Assembly: GCA_964619885.1 (NCBI GenBank)
Contig: CAZUGA010000001.1
Span: 124,001 to 188,000, forward strand
Length of the DNA: 64,000 nucleotides
Source of the DNA: CAZUGA01 sp964619885
Lineage (GTDB): Bacteria; Pseudomonadota; Gammaproteobacteria; Methylococcales; UBA1147
Direction of reading: 5' to 3'
Position numbers and translations under genes: made by a program. The notes under the pieces were generated by a model. It was not told the DNA's origin. It made no database searches and saw nothing but the letters and a program-made list of their open reading frames with translations. Below, one piece after another: positions 17,500 to 27,634 of the stretch. Each line of letters opens with the position of its first letter. Within the stretch, counting starts at the first letter, position 1.

Positions 17500-20259
17500 C
17501 TAACCCGTCCAACCCAAGCCGGTGGAGATACAGTTGATCGATAGTAATAATGAAATCAGCGCTTCGCTCCGCGAAGGGTCGTCTTCAGGTAAATCTCGGA
17601 ATTGCTTGATTAGCATGACCTGTTCCCGCCCAATTTGATTGATCATTGGCAGACGCCGCTTTAGTTTGCGTCTGAATCTTGGGAAGCGTTCGGCGAGCAA
17701 TGATGAATTGGAGGTTTTGAGTACCTCTTCGACTGTCAGATGGTATTCATCTTCGATCATTGAGAATATTTGCTGCCGAAGCTCCAGGTTGGCGACTAAT
17801 TCTGAGAATTCTTTGGCGATGTGCAGGTCCACCTGGGCCAGGGTCTTCTCGGCTTCTTCGATGACCAGATTGAATAGACGTGAATGATCAAACAGTCCTT
17901 GCAACAGGTGTTCAGCCTGTTCCCCATGACTGGAACGGAATTCGGAAAGCGCGGTTCCCAGCCCATACCAGCTTGGGATGAGATGGCGATTTTGGGTCCA
18001 AGCGAATACCCACGGTATTGCTCGTAGATCGGCTAACGATTTGGCACCGAACCGTCGAGCCGGCCTGGAACCAATATTCAACAAGCTCAATTCTTCGACC
18101 GGGCTGGCTGCTTCGTAATATTCGAGCAGACTGGGGTGTTCAACCAGCGTACGGTATTTCAGAAAGGATTTTTCTGACAATTCCTGAAATACTTCGTTGT
18201 TTTCCCTGCGGGTATCTGCACGATCACTCGTGGCGGTTAATAATGAATGGCCCATCACGCTCGCTGCGAGTAGTTCCATGTGGTAGAGCGCGGTTCCGCG
18301 GTTGGCATATTTGGAGGAAACCACCTCGCCCTGTTCAGTAATTCGCATTTGGCCGTGTATTGAGCCGCTCGGCTGGGCAGTAATGGCTTGGCCAGTGGGG
18401 GCTCCGCCGCGGCTTATCGAGCCGCCTCGGCCGTGGAAAAATGAGATGGGAATACCGGCTCTTCGCCCGGTTTCGGTCAATCGAGTTTGTGCCAGGTGTA
18501 ACTCCCAATTGGAGGTCAGATAACCGCCGTCTTTGTTCGAATCGGAATAGCCGATCATCACCTCTTGGACTCTTCCCAAGCGTTCCAAACTTTGACGAAC
18601 GATGCGAAGTGACAAAATATTTTCCATAATATTCGGGGCGTCGCGTAGGTCTTCGATCGTTTCAAATAACGGTACGACGGGAATGGTGCAGCGTATTTCG
18701 TTTTCAGTATCGAACAATCCGGCGTACTTCGCCAGTAGATAAACGCCCAAAATATCGGCTTCGGATTGGGTCATGCTCAAGATGAATTTTCCGAACGCTT
18801 TGGTATCCATTTTTGACCTCGTCTCTGCGATCAAACGCATCAGATCGAATGTTTCTTGGGCCGTTTCGGGCAGATCCGATAAGGGCAATGCTTCGGAAAA
18901 GGGGTGTTCGAGTTCGGACAATAGCCAATTTTTCCATTCGTCTGAACTTTTGTCCGGGCAGTCGCTAAGATTTTTGCCTGTCAATCTAGACCAAATAGCT
19001 TGCAGCGACTCAGTAGTTACAGTCGTATTTTGTCGCAAATCCAGGCTTACAGCTTTGAATCGAAACGCTTCGACTTCCCGACTTAGGGGTTGAATCAGAG
19101 ATTTGGCTATTGGATCACAGTCTATTTCGCGCAACGATTTTTCCAGAAAGCGCAAATCGCTAAGGAATTCATCAGCCGTGAAGTAGGCGGTCTGGGTGAT
19201 TGCGGGCGTTTCGTCCCGTCCTGCCGCGTCAATGGTTAGTTGTAGTTTTTTGCCCATGCAGACCGTGTACTGACGGAATACTTCACCTGGGTTTCGTTCG
19301 GCGATCGTATCGCCCTCGCCGGTTTCGGCCAGCATGCCCTTTAGCCTGTTCGAGAATTGTTCGGTAACGGTCAGGGAATGACTGGCGATACTAATTCGGG
19401 CTGATAGGCGGTCCAGTTGCTGTTTGTAGCGCTTTAGACACGCGCGTCTATGAATAAAAAGGGTTTCGCGTGTGACGGCATTGGTGACGAACGGATTTCC
19501 GTCCCTGTCACCGCCAATCCATGAACCAAATTGAAAGAATGCCGGAATCTTAAATTCGTGTTCGGGATAATTGATTTTTAATGCATATTCTAGTTTTTCA
19601 ATCAGTTCGGGAAGACGGTCGAACAGCGATTCGCGGAAAAAATGTAATCCCCACGCTACTTCTTGCCCGACTGAAGGTTTTTCTAGTCGTAATTCACCGG
19701 TCAACCAGAGTAAATCTATTTCGTTGCGCAGATCTCCTATTAAGTGGTCTCGCTCACGAGGGGTCCAGCGAGGAGATTCCAGTTCCATTAATAACAGGTA
19801 GATGCGTCGGTGTATTTCTAATACGGTAACCCGTTTGGCTTCCGTTGGATGAGCCGTGATAATCGGGCGAATGTCCGCGCTGTTTAGAAAAGACTGTACG
19901 ACTTGCTCGCTGATTCCGGCATCTTTGATACGTCTTAAAGCATAGGCAAAAGTGTTAGTGATGACCTGTCCACCAAGCTCAGATTCGAATGCGCGTCGTC
20001 GTCGCATCGCAGAATTTTCTTCGGCTACATTGAGTAGTTGGAACCAAATGCCTTGTGCTTGAAGGGATTTTGTAAGTAGTTTTCTATTGCTGACCGGGAC
20101 CGTGGATTCCCGCTGCAGTACCGGAACCATTTCCGGCTGACGAATCTTGATTACATCGAGAAGAAGTTGGAATAAAAGATCTATAGTTTCCGACGTGCGG
20201 GCAGAAACTTGTTCCGCAATTGCAATTTTGGCGGCGACTAAATCGGTGACGTCTTCCAT
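17500..20259 (-). CDS. ppc: Phosphoenolpyruvate carboxylase
   Basis: 919 residues from the ATG at 20259, which follows GAGAGG by a good spacing; an upstream in-frame start adds 13 residues. It adds bicarbonate to PEP to make oxaloacetate. Catalytic landmarks are intact: TAHPTEAKRVTVLE (His137), GYSDSNKDGGYLTSNWELH, FHGRGGSISRGGAPTG and the QNRHLIPSWYGLG region. The C-terminus ends STGLGWTG where many enzymes have an NTG end. In this setting (fhs, glyA, mdh nearby) it probably serves C1 or CO2 assimilation as well as anaplerosis. Confidence 0.95.
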   Translation of the reverse strand: MEDVTDLVAAKIAIAEQVSARTSETIDLLFQLLLDVIKIRQPEMVPVLQRESTVPVSNRKLLTKSLQAQGIWFQLLNVAEENSAMRRRRAFESELGGQVITNTFAYALRRIKDAGISEQVVQSFLNSADIRPIITAHPTEAKRVTVLEIHRRIYLLLMELESPRWTPRERDHLIGDLRNEIDLLWLTGELRLEKPSVGQEVAWGLHFFRESLFDRLPELIEKLEYALKINYPEHEFKIPAFFQFGSWIGGDRDGNPFVTNAVTRETLFIHRRACLKRYKQQLDRLSARISIASHSLTVTEQFSNRLKGMLAETGEGDTIAERNPGEVFRQYTVCMGKKLQLTIDAAGRDETPAITQTAYFTADEFLSDLRFLEKSLREIDCDPIAKSLIQPLSREVEAFRFKAVSLDLRQNTTVTTESLQAIWSRLTGKNLSDCPDKSSDEWKNWLLSELEHPFSEALPLSDLPETAQETFDLMRLIAETRSKMDTKAFGKFILSMTQSEADILGVYLLAKYAGLFDTENEIRCTIPVVPLFETIEDLRDAPNIMENILSLRIVRQSLERLGRVQEVMIGYSDSNKDGGYLTSNWELHLAQTRLTETGRRAGIPISFFHGRGGSISRGGAPTGQAITAQPSGSIHGQMRITEQGEVVSSKYANRGTALYHMELLAASVMGHSLLTATSDRADTRRENNEVFQELSEKSFLKYRTLVEHPSLLEYYEAASPVEELSLLNIGSRPARRFGAKSLADLRAIPWVFAWTQNRHLIPSWYGLGTALSEFRSSHGEQAEHLLQGLFDHSRLFNLVIEEAEKTLAQVDLHIAKEFSELVANLELRQQIFSMIEDEYHLTVEEVLKTSNSSLLAERFPRFRRKLKRRLPMINQIGREQVMLIKQFRDLPEDDPSRSEALISLLLSINCISTGLGWTG

Positions 20260-20694
20260 TAAATAATCCTCTCGTAACCGGCGTACGAAGCAACACAATT
20301 TTTTACCAGCTTATCAAACTACGTACCTAAATACTTAGAATAAAAATAACTACTCAGCTTAGCGTCCAATTTATTCAACTACCCGACCCTAGTACCTTAG
20401 GAAACTCGCAAAACAACCCGTTCTCTGCTTCCGTTCGGGTTATGAAACAGGGTTTTCCAACCCGTTACAGCGCATGTATAGTTTCACGAGTAGCTAAGTA
20501 CAAAATTGAAATTTAAATTAGGCTATGCCTAAGACTAACCCGACTAATCTGTGACGGCAAGTTGTCAATATTTGCGCCAATAGGGTGTAGCTATCTTCGT
20601 ACAGACATCGGCGTATGAATTTTGGCTTTTTTATACTCGCTAGTCATAAGGCTGGTCGCTCGTATTCGGCGTGTGCTTGATTCAGATACAGAAG
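20260..20694. other. Intergenic region upstream of ppc
   Basis: This spacer separates the ppc start from the protease stop on the same strand and should hold the ppc promoter. The only notable element is a 31-base motif at 20562-20592 with a near copy at 42232. No gene is seen. Confidence 0.35.
20562..20592. repeat. Short dispersed motif, copy A
   Basis: The stretch beginning TTGTCAATATT and containing GCCAATAG closely resembles the intergenic stretch at 42232-42264, with a few differences. Two copies only were seen; it may be a shared regulator site or coincidence. Confidence 0.25.
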
Positions 20695-21495
20695 TTATTG
20701 GCTAGGGTGGATATCATGCGCCTTCAATAATTCTTTTGCGTATTGAATAGGAATCGCGTAACTGATTCCACTGGGCTCGGACAACAAATTTTCTTTGCTT
20801 TTTTGTACGAAGACCTTGTTGAGTATACCCACAACCTGACCCGATTGGGTATCGTACAACGGACTGCCGCTATTACCAGGATATGCGGTAGCATCCAGTT
20901 GAAATACCGAGTAAGCGGCTTGAAGGCGTCGCACCATGTCTGCGTTAAGCTGTCTAGAAGAATACGCTGGAATAACTATGGGACTAATCGCCGAAATAAT
21001 CCCGCGGTGTGTTACCGGGTAAAGTCCTAGAACGATCCCGATGGGGAATCCGGTGAATGCATACAGCTCGCCTTCTCGTACTTTGGACGAATCGCCTAGT
21101 TTCAACGGGGTTAGGGCTTGGCCCGTCATCTTTAGTATTGCGAGATCGTGTTGATCATCGACAGCAATTTTCTTAGCGCTGCGGTGTTCAACTTTGCCGA
21201 AGTTACGGACAAATACAGCCAAGCTTTCATTCCTTGAGTAGTCGATCGCATCAGGTATTACGTGAGCATTAGTCAAGACGTGAAAGCCATCGCCAACGAT
21301 AAATCCGCTACCTATCAATAGTGCAGATGGTGAGCGGGTTGCATGGAATGTTCCGATGCCGACGATACCTGGTTTTATGCGGTGTAGGGTATCGGCTAAT
21401 TCATTAGCGTACGCCGTTGTACTAAGGTTAAGGTTTATGGTCAGGCTGAGCAGTAGACTAGTAGCCTGGCTAAAGGGGTTTCCGATCGGTTTCAA
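20695..21495 (-). CDS. Secreted trypsin-like serine protease (DegP-type fold, no PDZ)
   Basis: 266 residues with an N-terminal hydrophobic export signal (about 10-30, ending near TAYAN). The catalytic triad is visible as His in LTNAHV, Asp in HDLAILK and Ser in PGNSGSPL. No PDZ domain follows, so it is shorter than DegP/DegS. It probably acts in the periplasm or outside the cell. Its start overlaps the stop of the upstream TPR-like gene by 4 bases, indicating coupled translation. Confidence 0.82.
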   Translation of the reverse strand: MKPIGNPFSQATSLLLSLTINLNLSTTAYANELADTLHRIKPGIVGIGTFHATRSPSALLIGSGFIVGDGFHVLTNAHVIPDAIDYSRNESLAVFVRNFGKVEHRSAKKIAVDDQHDLAILKMTGQALTPLKLGDSSKVREGELYAFTGFPIGIVLGLYPVTHRGIISAISPIVIPAYSSRQLNADMVRRLQAAYSVFQLDATAYPGNSGSPLYDTQSGQVVGILNKVFVQKSKENLLSEPSGISYAIPIQYAKELLKAHDIHPSQ

Positions 21496-21935
21496 TGAAT
21501 CCAGTCGGGGTGCGTCAGTAACGGAAAGCAGTTTTTCATGTCATTGGTCACATAATCCAGGTCGACATTCTCCAGATCAATCGGGGTGTCAACTCCCAGT
21601 TCAAGCTTCGGATGACATTCTGAAATGTAGGCGCGAAGGTAATTTTTCTCCCAATCGGTATAGTTACTTTCTTTGTGTAATATTTTGGCAGCGTGCTGTA
21701 AACGTTCCTGTGCTTTATCGGTTTGGCCCAGTTGGTAATACGAATGCCCTTCCAAGATATGGAATTCCGCAGTCCACTGACCCATTGGGCTAATATCTGG
21801 TCCTCTCATCCATTTTATTCTGGATAATTTCTTGAGACAGGCTTTGTGTTTCGACTGGCCCGACAAATCCCGGGCCCTAACCCAAGAAAAACTAATTAGC
21901 GGAGTACACCACCAGGAGAAACGTAGGAAGTTCAT
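21492..21935 (-). CDS. Hypothetical protein with TPR-like helices
   Basis: 147 residues. The middle part (GQWTAEFHILEGHSYYQLGQTDKAQERLQHAAKIL, split over about 50-90) looks like one or two TPR-type helix pairs. The N-terminus is hydrophobic and aromatic (about 1-20) and may be an anchor or signal. It overlaps the serine protease gene by 4 bases, so the two probably work together at the envelope. No specific family was recognised. Confidence 0.6.
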   Translation of the reverse strand: MNFLRFSWWCTPLISFSWVRARDLSGQSKHKACLKKLSRIKWMRGPDISPMGQWTAEFHILEGHSYYQLGQTDKAQERLQHAAKILHKESNYTDWEKNYLRAYISECHPKLELGVDTPIDLENVDLDYVTNDMKNCFPLLTHPDWIH

Positions 21936-22016
21936 GGTCTAATCCGTTAGTTTGATTAACATGGAATAGAAGGTTTGCTGTTTTCGGTGAGACATTACAA
22001 TTTGCCCGGGGTTTGA

Positions 22017-22484
22017 TCAAGCGTGGGCGTGGCCGTGAGAAATCTCTTCAAGCGTCGCTTTGCGCACCGATTCAACCGTAACGTCGAAATGGAGCCGTTG
22101 ACCCGCCAACGGGTGGTTGCCGTCAACCACAACTTCGTCGCCATCAATTTCTTGGATCGTGATGATTTGATCCTGTCCTTCGGAATTTTGTGCTTGAAAC
22201 TGCATGCCCGGCTGAATATCTTCAATTTCACCAAAAGCACTCACTGGAACCGTTTGAACCAGTTCGGGGTCGTTGCTGCCGTAGCCATCTTCTGGTTGAA
22301 TAGTGACTTCTAACTGATCACCTTCGGACTTACCGGTTAATACATTTTCGAGCCCGGGGATCAGATTATTGGACCCATGTAAATATACCAGCGGCTCTTC
22401 GGCTTCCGAAGCATCCAACACTGCGCCATCGTCTCCGGTGAGTTTGAATTGTATCGATACCACACATTCGCTTTCTATTTTCAT
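22017..22484 (-). CDS. slyD: FKBP-type peptidyl-prolyl isomerase, SlyD-like
   Basis: 155 residues from the ATG at 22484; a TTG start 27 bases upstream is less likely because SlyD proteins begin near MKIE. The FKBP core with an IF (insert-in-flap) domain is visible: LVYLHGSNNLIPGLENVL, then PEDGYGSNDPELVQTVP and NHPLAGQRLHFDVTV. The C-terminus ends SHGHAHA, a short His tail rather than the long metal-binding tail of E. coli SlyD. It should act as a cytosolic proline isomerase and chaperone. Confidence 0.88.
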   Translation of the reverse strand: MKIESECVVSIQFKLTGDDGAVLDASEAEEPLVYLHGSNNLIPGLENVLTGKSEGDQLEVTIQPEDGYGSNDPELVQTVPVSAFGEIEDIQPGMQFQAQNSEGQDQIITIQEIDGDEVVVDGNHPLAGQRLHFDVTVESVRKATLEEISHGHAHA

Positions 22485-22607
22485 TGGGGTTCCGGAAATT
22501 CGTAGGTTCAAAATTGATTTAGGTGATTGGTATCAATCTTTAATGTTATACCGAATCGAGAATACGATACAGCGATGCAGCATATTGGTCTTGCTTTCAG
22601 TTTGCTG

Positions 22608-22647
22608 TAAAAAGAAGAACTCCCATTGAAAATCAACAGGAGCTCTT
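22608..22647 (-). terminator. Intrinsic terminator of fhs
   Basis: In the minus-strand RNA AAGAGCUCC pairs with GGAGUUCUU (one G-U), with an inner GUUGA/UCAAU extension, and is followed by CUUUUU. It lies 28 bases beyond the fhs stop. Confidence 0.75.
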
Positions 22648-22674
22648 ATTGATATTTTCTTATTAAAAGGGCTG

Positions 22675-24348
22675 TTAGAATAAGCCTGTAATGATACCGT
22701 TGTCGTCGATGTCAATACGCTCAGCGGCCGGGACTTTGGGTAGGCCTGGCATCGTCATCATGTTACCGGCTATTGCGACGACAAATCCTGCACCGTTGGC
22801 CAGTCTTACCTCGCTAATGTTAACCGTATGGCCCGTCGGTGCACCCTTAGCCGTAGGGTCCGTCGAAAAGGACATTTGAGTTTTGGCCATACAGACTGGA
22901 AATTTGCCGTATTCCTGACTCCAATCATCCAGTTGTTTGCGAACTTTAGCGTCTGTCGTGACCGACGATGCGCCGTAAAGTTTAGTCGCGATTGCTTCGA
23001 TCTTTTCCCACAACGAAAGATTCTCGTCGTAAACAAAGGTGCTGCTAGGCTCTCGGCTATCGACTACATTAACGACTTCTCGTGCCAGTTGTTCCGCGCC
23101 TGCACCACCATCAGCCCAATGCTTCGAGACAATGCATTTTGTCCCCAATGCTTCGCATTTGCTTTGCAACAGATTGACTTCTGTATCGGTATCGAAAGTG
23201 AAATGATTGATGCAGACGATACAGGGTTGCCCGTAATGTTGGGTAATATTGGCTAAATGTCGTTCCAGATTAACAAAGCCTTTATCCAATGCTTCCAAAT
23301 TTTCAGTATTCAACGCATCCTTGGCGACACCGCCGTGAAACTTGAGCGCTCGAACTGTCGCGACTAATACAACGGCAGATGGCTTCAATCCTGTCATACG
23401 ACATTTGATATCGAAGAATTTTTCAGCGCCCAGATCTGCCCCGAATCCGGCTTCGGTGATGCAGTAGTCGGCCAATTTCAAACCAGTTTTTGTCGCGGTA
23501 ACTGTGTTGCAGCCGTGCGCGATGTTGGCAAAAGGCCCGCCATGGATAATGGCAATATTGTTTTCCAGGGTTTGTACCAAGTTGGGCTTGATCGCATCCT
23601 TCAACAAAGCTGCCATAGAACCGTGCGCGTTTAGCTCGCGTGCGTATACCGGTTGGCGGTCTCCGCGGGTATAACCGATCACGATTCGGCCTAGTCGATT
23701 TTTAAGATCGGCCCGGTCGGTGGCCAAGCAAAGGATTGCCATCACTTCCGACGCAACTACAATATCGTAGCCATCTTCGCGCAGGTAACCGTTTGGCGTG
23801 CCGCCGATGCCGACTACAATTTTCCTCAGTGCCCGGTCGTTCATATCGACCACACGTTTCCATTGGATCAGCCGAGGATCAATATTCAGTGCATTGCCAT
23901 GATTAATGTGGTTATCGATCATCGCCGACAATAAATTATGGGCCACCCCAATTGCGTGAAAATCGCCGGTAAAATGCAGGTTGATATCTTCCATGGGTAC
24001 AACCTGCGCGTATCCACCCCCAGCAGCACCGCCTTTTATGCCGAAACAGGGTCCTAATGACGGTTCACGCAAACACATAATTGCTTTTTTACCGATACGG
24101 TTCATCGCATCACCCAATCCAACCGTGGTGGTGGTTTTTCCTTCCCCAGCCGGCGTAGGGCTGATTGCGGTAACCAGAATCAATTTTCCATCGGGTTTAT
24201 CGCTTAGACTCTTGACGTATTCCAGCGAAAGTTTAGCTTTGTAATGTCCGTATGGGTCCAGGTGTTCCGGTGCAATGTCGTATTGTTGCTCAGCCAAATT
24301 GATAATTGGCTTCATTTCTGCCTTTTGGGCGATTTCGATATCAGACAT
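22675..24348 (-). CDS. fhs: Formate-tetrahydrofolate ligase
   Basis: 557 residues, the usual length. It makes 10-formyl-tetrahydrofolate from formate, THF and ATP. The ATP-binding TPAGEGKTTTT (K71), LREPSLGPCFGIKGGAAGGG and the DINLHFTGDFHAI segments are diagnostic. A strong GGGAGG site precedes the ATG. It lies 133 bases downstream of glyA on the same strand, so the two may share a transcript. In serine-cycle methylotrophs this enzyme (FtfL) links formate oxidation to assimilation; in others it serves purine and C1 supply. Confidence 0.96.
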   Translation of the reverse strand: MSDIEIAQKAEMKPIINLAEQQYDIAPEHLDPYGHYKAKLSLEYVKSLSDKPDGKLILVTAISPTPAGEGKTTTTVGLGDAMNRIGKKAIMCLREPSLGPCFGIKGGAAGGGYAQVVPMEDINLHFTGDFHAIGVAHNLLSAMIDNHINHGNALNIDPRLIQWKRVVDMNDRALRKIVVGIGGTPNGYLREDGYDIVVASEVMAILCLATDRADLKNRLGRIVIGYTRGDRQPVYARELNAHGSMAALLKDAIKPNLVQTLENNIAIIHGGPFANIAHGCNTVTATKTGLKLADYCITEAGFGADLGAEKFFDIKCRMTGLKPSAVVLVATVRALKFHGGVAKDALNTENLEALDKGFVNLERHLANITQHYGQPCIVCINHFTFDTDTEVNLLQSKCEALGTKCIVSKHWADGGAGAEQLAREVVNVVDSREPSSTFVYDENLSLWEKIEAIATKLYGASSVTTDAKVRKQLDDWSQEYGKFPVCMAKTQMSFSTDPTAKGAPTGHTVNISEVRLANGAGFVVAIAGNMMTMPGLPKVPAAERIDIDDNGIITGLF

Positions 24349-24481
24349 TTTTTCCTCCCTCAGGATTGTAGCTGTTCAGCTGCGCTTAATAGTTGCAATG
24401 CTCGGTGGCTTGGATCGATAAATTTCTGCCACTGCGCTAAACCGTTATTCCGAAAAGCTACGATGTATGTGGTAAATTTTT

Positions 24482-25738
24482 TTAGTTGCTGTAAACCGGA
24501 AAGCGGGCACAAAGGGCTTTAACTTTTTCGCGGGTCTCGGTAATCAGCTGTTCATTGTCGAGATCGTCCATGATATCGCACATCATGGTCGCTATCTCAC
24601 GTACTTCCGGTTCCTTAAAACCGCGGGTTGTTGCTGCCGGGGTACCGACGCGAATACCACTAGTGACAAATGGCGATTGCGGATCTTTGGGTACCGCATT
24701 CTTATTGATAGTGATATAAGCTTTACCCAGTGCTGCATCAGCGGCTTTACCTGTTATCCCCTTGGCGATAAGAGAAACCAGCATCAAATGATTATCGGTT
24801 CCGCCAGAGACGACATCGTAGCCTCGGGCTACGAAAATTTCAGCCATCGCCTGGGCGTTCTTGATAACTTGCTGTTGGTATTGTTTGAAATCGTCAGAAG
24901 CCGCTTCTTTGAACGCGACAGCTTTGGCCGCGATGACGTGCATTAGCGGTCCACCTTGAATACCCGGAAAAACCATAGAACTCAACTTCTTCTCGATGTC
25001 CGGGTTGGATTTGCACAAAATGACACCGCCGCGAGGGCCGCGCAGACTTTTGTGCGTGGTGCTGGTGACTACATCGGCGATGGGTACAGGATTGGGATAT
25101 AGCCCTGCTGCTACCAGTCCCGCGACGTGTGCCATATCGACAAATAATAATGCACCGACTTCATCGGCGATGTCACGGAAGCGCTGCCAGTCCATCACAC
25201 GTGAATATGCAGAGAAACCCGCGACGATCATTTTGGGTTTGTGCTCTTTAGCCAGAGACTCGACCTGTTCGTAGTCGATTAAACCGGTATCCGGATCTAA
25301 ACCATATTGAACCGAGTTGTAGATTTTTCCAGAGAAGTTGGGTTTTGCTCCGTGGGTCAAGTGGCCCCCGTCTGCCAGGCTTAAACCCAATATGGTGTCA
25401 CCCGGTTGGATTAAAGCCATATATACTGCGCCGTTTGCCTGTGAACCTGAGTGCGGTTGAACGTTAGCGTAGTCGGCGCCATATAATGCCTTCAAACGGT
25501 CTATTGCCAATTGCTCCGCGACGTCAACGTACTCGCAACCCCCGTAATAGCGTTTGGATGGGTAGCCTTCGGCGTATTTATTGGTTAGAACTGAACCCTG
25601 TGCTTCAAGGACTCGAGGACTGGTATAGTTCTCGGATGCGATCAATTCTATGTGCTCTTCTTGACGTTGGCGTTCATCTTCCATGGCCTGGAAAAGTTCG
25701 TCGTCGTATCCGGCGATTTGTTGCGATTGCTTGAACAT
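24482..25738 (-). CDS. glyA: Serine hydroxymethyltransferase
   Basis: 418 residues. It interconverts serine and glycine with transfer of the one-carbon unit to THF, using PLP. The PLP lysine is K230 in STTHKSLRGPRGG; PHSGSQAN, FVDMAHVAGL and the N-terminal IELIASEN are also present. AGGAG precedes the ATG. It is followed by fhs and lies divergent to mdh, forming a C1/C4 block. Confidence 0.97.
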   Translation of the reverse strand: MFKQSQQIAGYDDELFQAMEDERQRQEEHIELIASENYTSPRVLEAQGSVLTNKYAEGYPSKRYYGGCEYVDVAEQLAIDRLKALYGADYANVQPHSGSQANGAVYMALIQPGDTILGLSLADGGHLTHGAKPNFSGKIYNSVQYGLDPDTGLIDYEQVESLAKEHKPKMIVAGFSAYSRVMDWQRFRDIADEVGALLFVDMAHVAGLVAAGLYPNPVPIADVVTSTTHKSLRGPRGGVILCKSNPDIEKKLSSMVFPGIQGGPLMHVIAAKAVAFKEAASDDFKQYQQQVIKNAQAMAEIFVARGYDVVSGGTDNHLMLVSLIAKGITGKAADAALGKAYITINKNAVPKDPQSPFVTSGIRVGTPAATTRGFKEPEVREIATMMCDIMDDLDNEQLITETREKVKALCARFPVYSN

Positions 25739-26551
25739 ATTTATCTCCTGAATTATACAAAACCCATGAACGTGGGCTTGGGGTTATCGAAATATTTAAG
25801 GGTTAATCAGTAATTTGGTATATCTCATTGGCGCCGGTTGTTTTCTCACGGTTGCAAACTTGGTTGTCGGAATTACTTTCATTTTGAAATAACCTACAAA
25901 ATCCTGGCGATTCCCGTTTATCTTGACGGAGTACGCAGATTCATCGTTATGGAAACGGGGGTTATCACATACAAAATGAACATCCGTGGCGGAAATATCT
26001 TTGTCAGCATGCATTATTCGTTTTCAGCACATTATATTCGTTAGAGTCTTGGGCGCCAATTTGGCAATTTTGGATCGCATGACAGTGCAGCAACACCGCC
26101 TTTTTTGGGGGTGTTAAGGCTAACATTGTTTCCTGTTTTTATTCGAGTTGCGAAGTCCAGGTGAATGGGTCCGATATAGTAACCTTGTTCACACGATTAG
26201 AAAAGCTGTTGTGATCTCTAACCCAAGGACTAATAGCCGAAATTACAAGGCACCAAAGTCTATTTTTGATCGAACAACAGCCTGTTGTTTATTATTAACT
26301 TATCGTGCAAATCAGAGCCAATTAAGGGTATTATGATTGACACATACTAAGATTTACAAGAAAAACGTTGTCAGTCCTATTGGCCGCTTTAAAATTTTTT
26401 TAACTATCTGAAGAAGGGGGAATCAAAATTTGGGAGTTCAAGATTGACGATTGAATAACGACCGGGTGCTGGATACAGCACGATATGATTAATAATGGCG
26501 AAGTGAAACTTGGCTGTTGTTGTACGAAAAGAAGAATTTAAGGTAAGGAAG
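25739..26551. other. Long divergent intergenic region between glyA and mdh
   Basis: About 800 bases with no convincing gene. A hairpin, AACACCGCC-TTTTTT-GGGGGTGTT, with one mismatch lies at 26092-26115. No glycine, THF or other known riboswitch pattern was recognised, though the length suggests extended leaders or control sites for both genes. Confidence 0.4.
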
Positions 26552-27532
26552 ATGAAAATACCCAAACATATTGCAGTGACCGGTGCAGCCGGACAGATTT
26601 GCTATTCGCTATTATTCCGGCTTGCGGCTGGAGATTTACTAGGCAAAGATCAGCCGATTGTACTGCATTTACTTGAAATCCCGCCGGCCATGGGAGCTCT
26701 TGATGGCGTGGTTATGGAATTGAACGACTGCGCTTTTCCGCTGTTGCACCGGATTGAGGCGTCAGATGATGCTAGAGTAGCTTTCAAGGATATCGACTAC
26801 GCATTTCTGGTCGGTGCAAGACCTCGGGGTCCTGGCATGGAGCGTAAGGATTTACTGGAAGCCAACGCGGCTATTTTTTCGACCCAGGGTCAAGCGTTGA
26901 ACGATGTGGCAAAACGAAGCGTGCGCGTCGTTGTAACCGGCAATCCAGCCAATACCAATTCATTAATAGCATTGAATAATGCACCAGATTTGGCTCCTGG
27001 AAATTTTACCGCACTAACGCGACTTGATCACAATAGGGCAATTGCTCAATTGGGTGAAAAATGCGGTGTATTACCGTCGGATATCAAACATATGACGATT
27101 TGGGGAAACCATTCGGCGACCCAATACCCGGATATTCATCATGCGACAGTTCAGGGTAAAAATGCGATGTCGCTGGTGGATCAAACTTGGTTTAGCGATG
27201 ATTTTATACCGGTTGTACAGCAACGTGGAGCCGCAATCATCAAGGCCAGGGGCGTATCCAGTGCTGCCTCAGCGGCCAGCGCGTCGATCGATCATATGCG
27301 GGATTGGATATTTGGAACACCGCCGGGAGATTGGGTCAGTATGGCGATTCCCAGCGATGGCAGCTATGGGATTGACGAGGGTGTTATCTATTCATACCCA
27401 GTCGAGATTAAGGACGGCCAATACAGCATTGTGCAAGGATTGGACATCAATGAATTTAGCCGAGCGAAAATGGACGCCACCGACAATGAATTGCGCGAAG
27501 AACGCGATGCGGTAAAGCATTTGTTCCAATAG
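26552..27532 (+). CDS. mdh: Malate dehydrogenase (NAD(P)-dependent)
   Basis: 326 residues from the ATG at 26552, which follows AAGG by 8 bases; an upstream non-conserved start adds 14 residues. The NAD-binding GAAGQICYSLLFRLA, substrate arginines in GARPRGPGMERKDLL and catalytic His in WGNHSATQYPDI identify the cytosolic-type bacterial malate dehydrogenase. It reduces oxaloacetate to malate, next after ppc in C4 metabolism and a step of the serine cycle. Confidence 0.94.
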   Translation: MKIPKHIAVTGAAGQICYSLLFRLAAGDLLGKDQPIVLHLLEIPPAMGALDGVVMELNDCAFPLLHRIEASDDARVAFKDIDYAFLVGARPRGPGMERKDLLEANAAIFSTQGQALNDVAKRSVRVVVTGNPANTNSLIALNNAPDLAPGNFTALTRLDHNRAIAQLGEKCGVLPSDIKHMTIWGNHSATQYPDIHHATVQGKNAMSLVDQTWFSDDFIPVVQQRGAAIIKARGVSSAASAASASIDHMRDWIFGTPPGDWVSMAIPSDGSYGIDEGVIYSYPVEIKDGQYSIVQGLDINEFSRAKMDATDNELREERDAVKHLFQ

Positions 27533-27557
27533 GCAGCCTTTCAGTACCGTTGATATT

Positions 27558-27593
27558 ACCGGCTAGCAGCGTGAGAAATTGCCGCTAGCCGGT
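27558..27593. terminator. Bidirectional terminator-like hairpin between mdh and ppsA
   Basis: ACCGGCTAGC...GCTAGCCGGT forms a stem of up to 13 bp with one mismatch around a 10-base loop, between the convergent stops of mdh and ppsA. T-tracts on either side are weak. Confidence 0.6.
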
Positions 27594-27634
27594 TTAGTGT
27601 TAATTGCAGACAGGACATCCATCTACTTCATTTA

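Noticed and set aside
25796..26044. Opposing open frames of about 70 codons between glyA and mdh
   Set aside because: They lie on top of each other on opposite strands, lack ribosome binding sites and show no family pattern.
25739..26551. Possible glycine or THF riboswitch upstream of glyA
   Set aside because: The conserved core motifs of these riboswitches were not found in either orientation.
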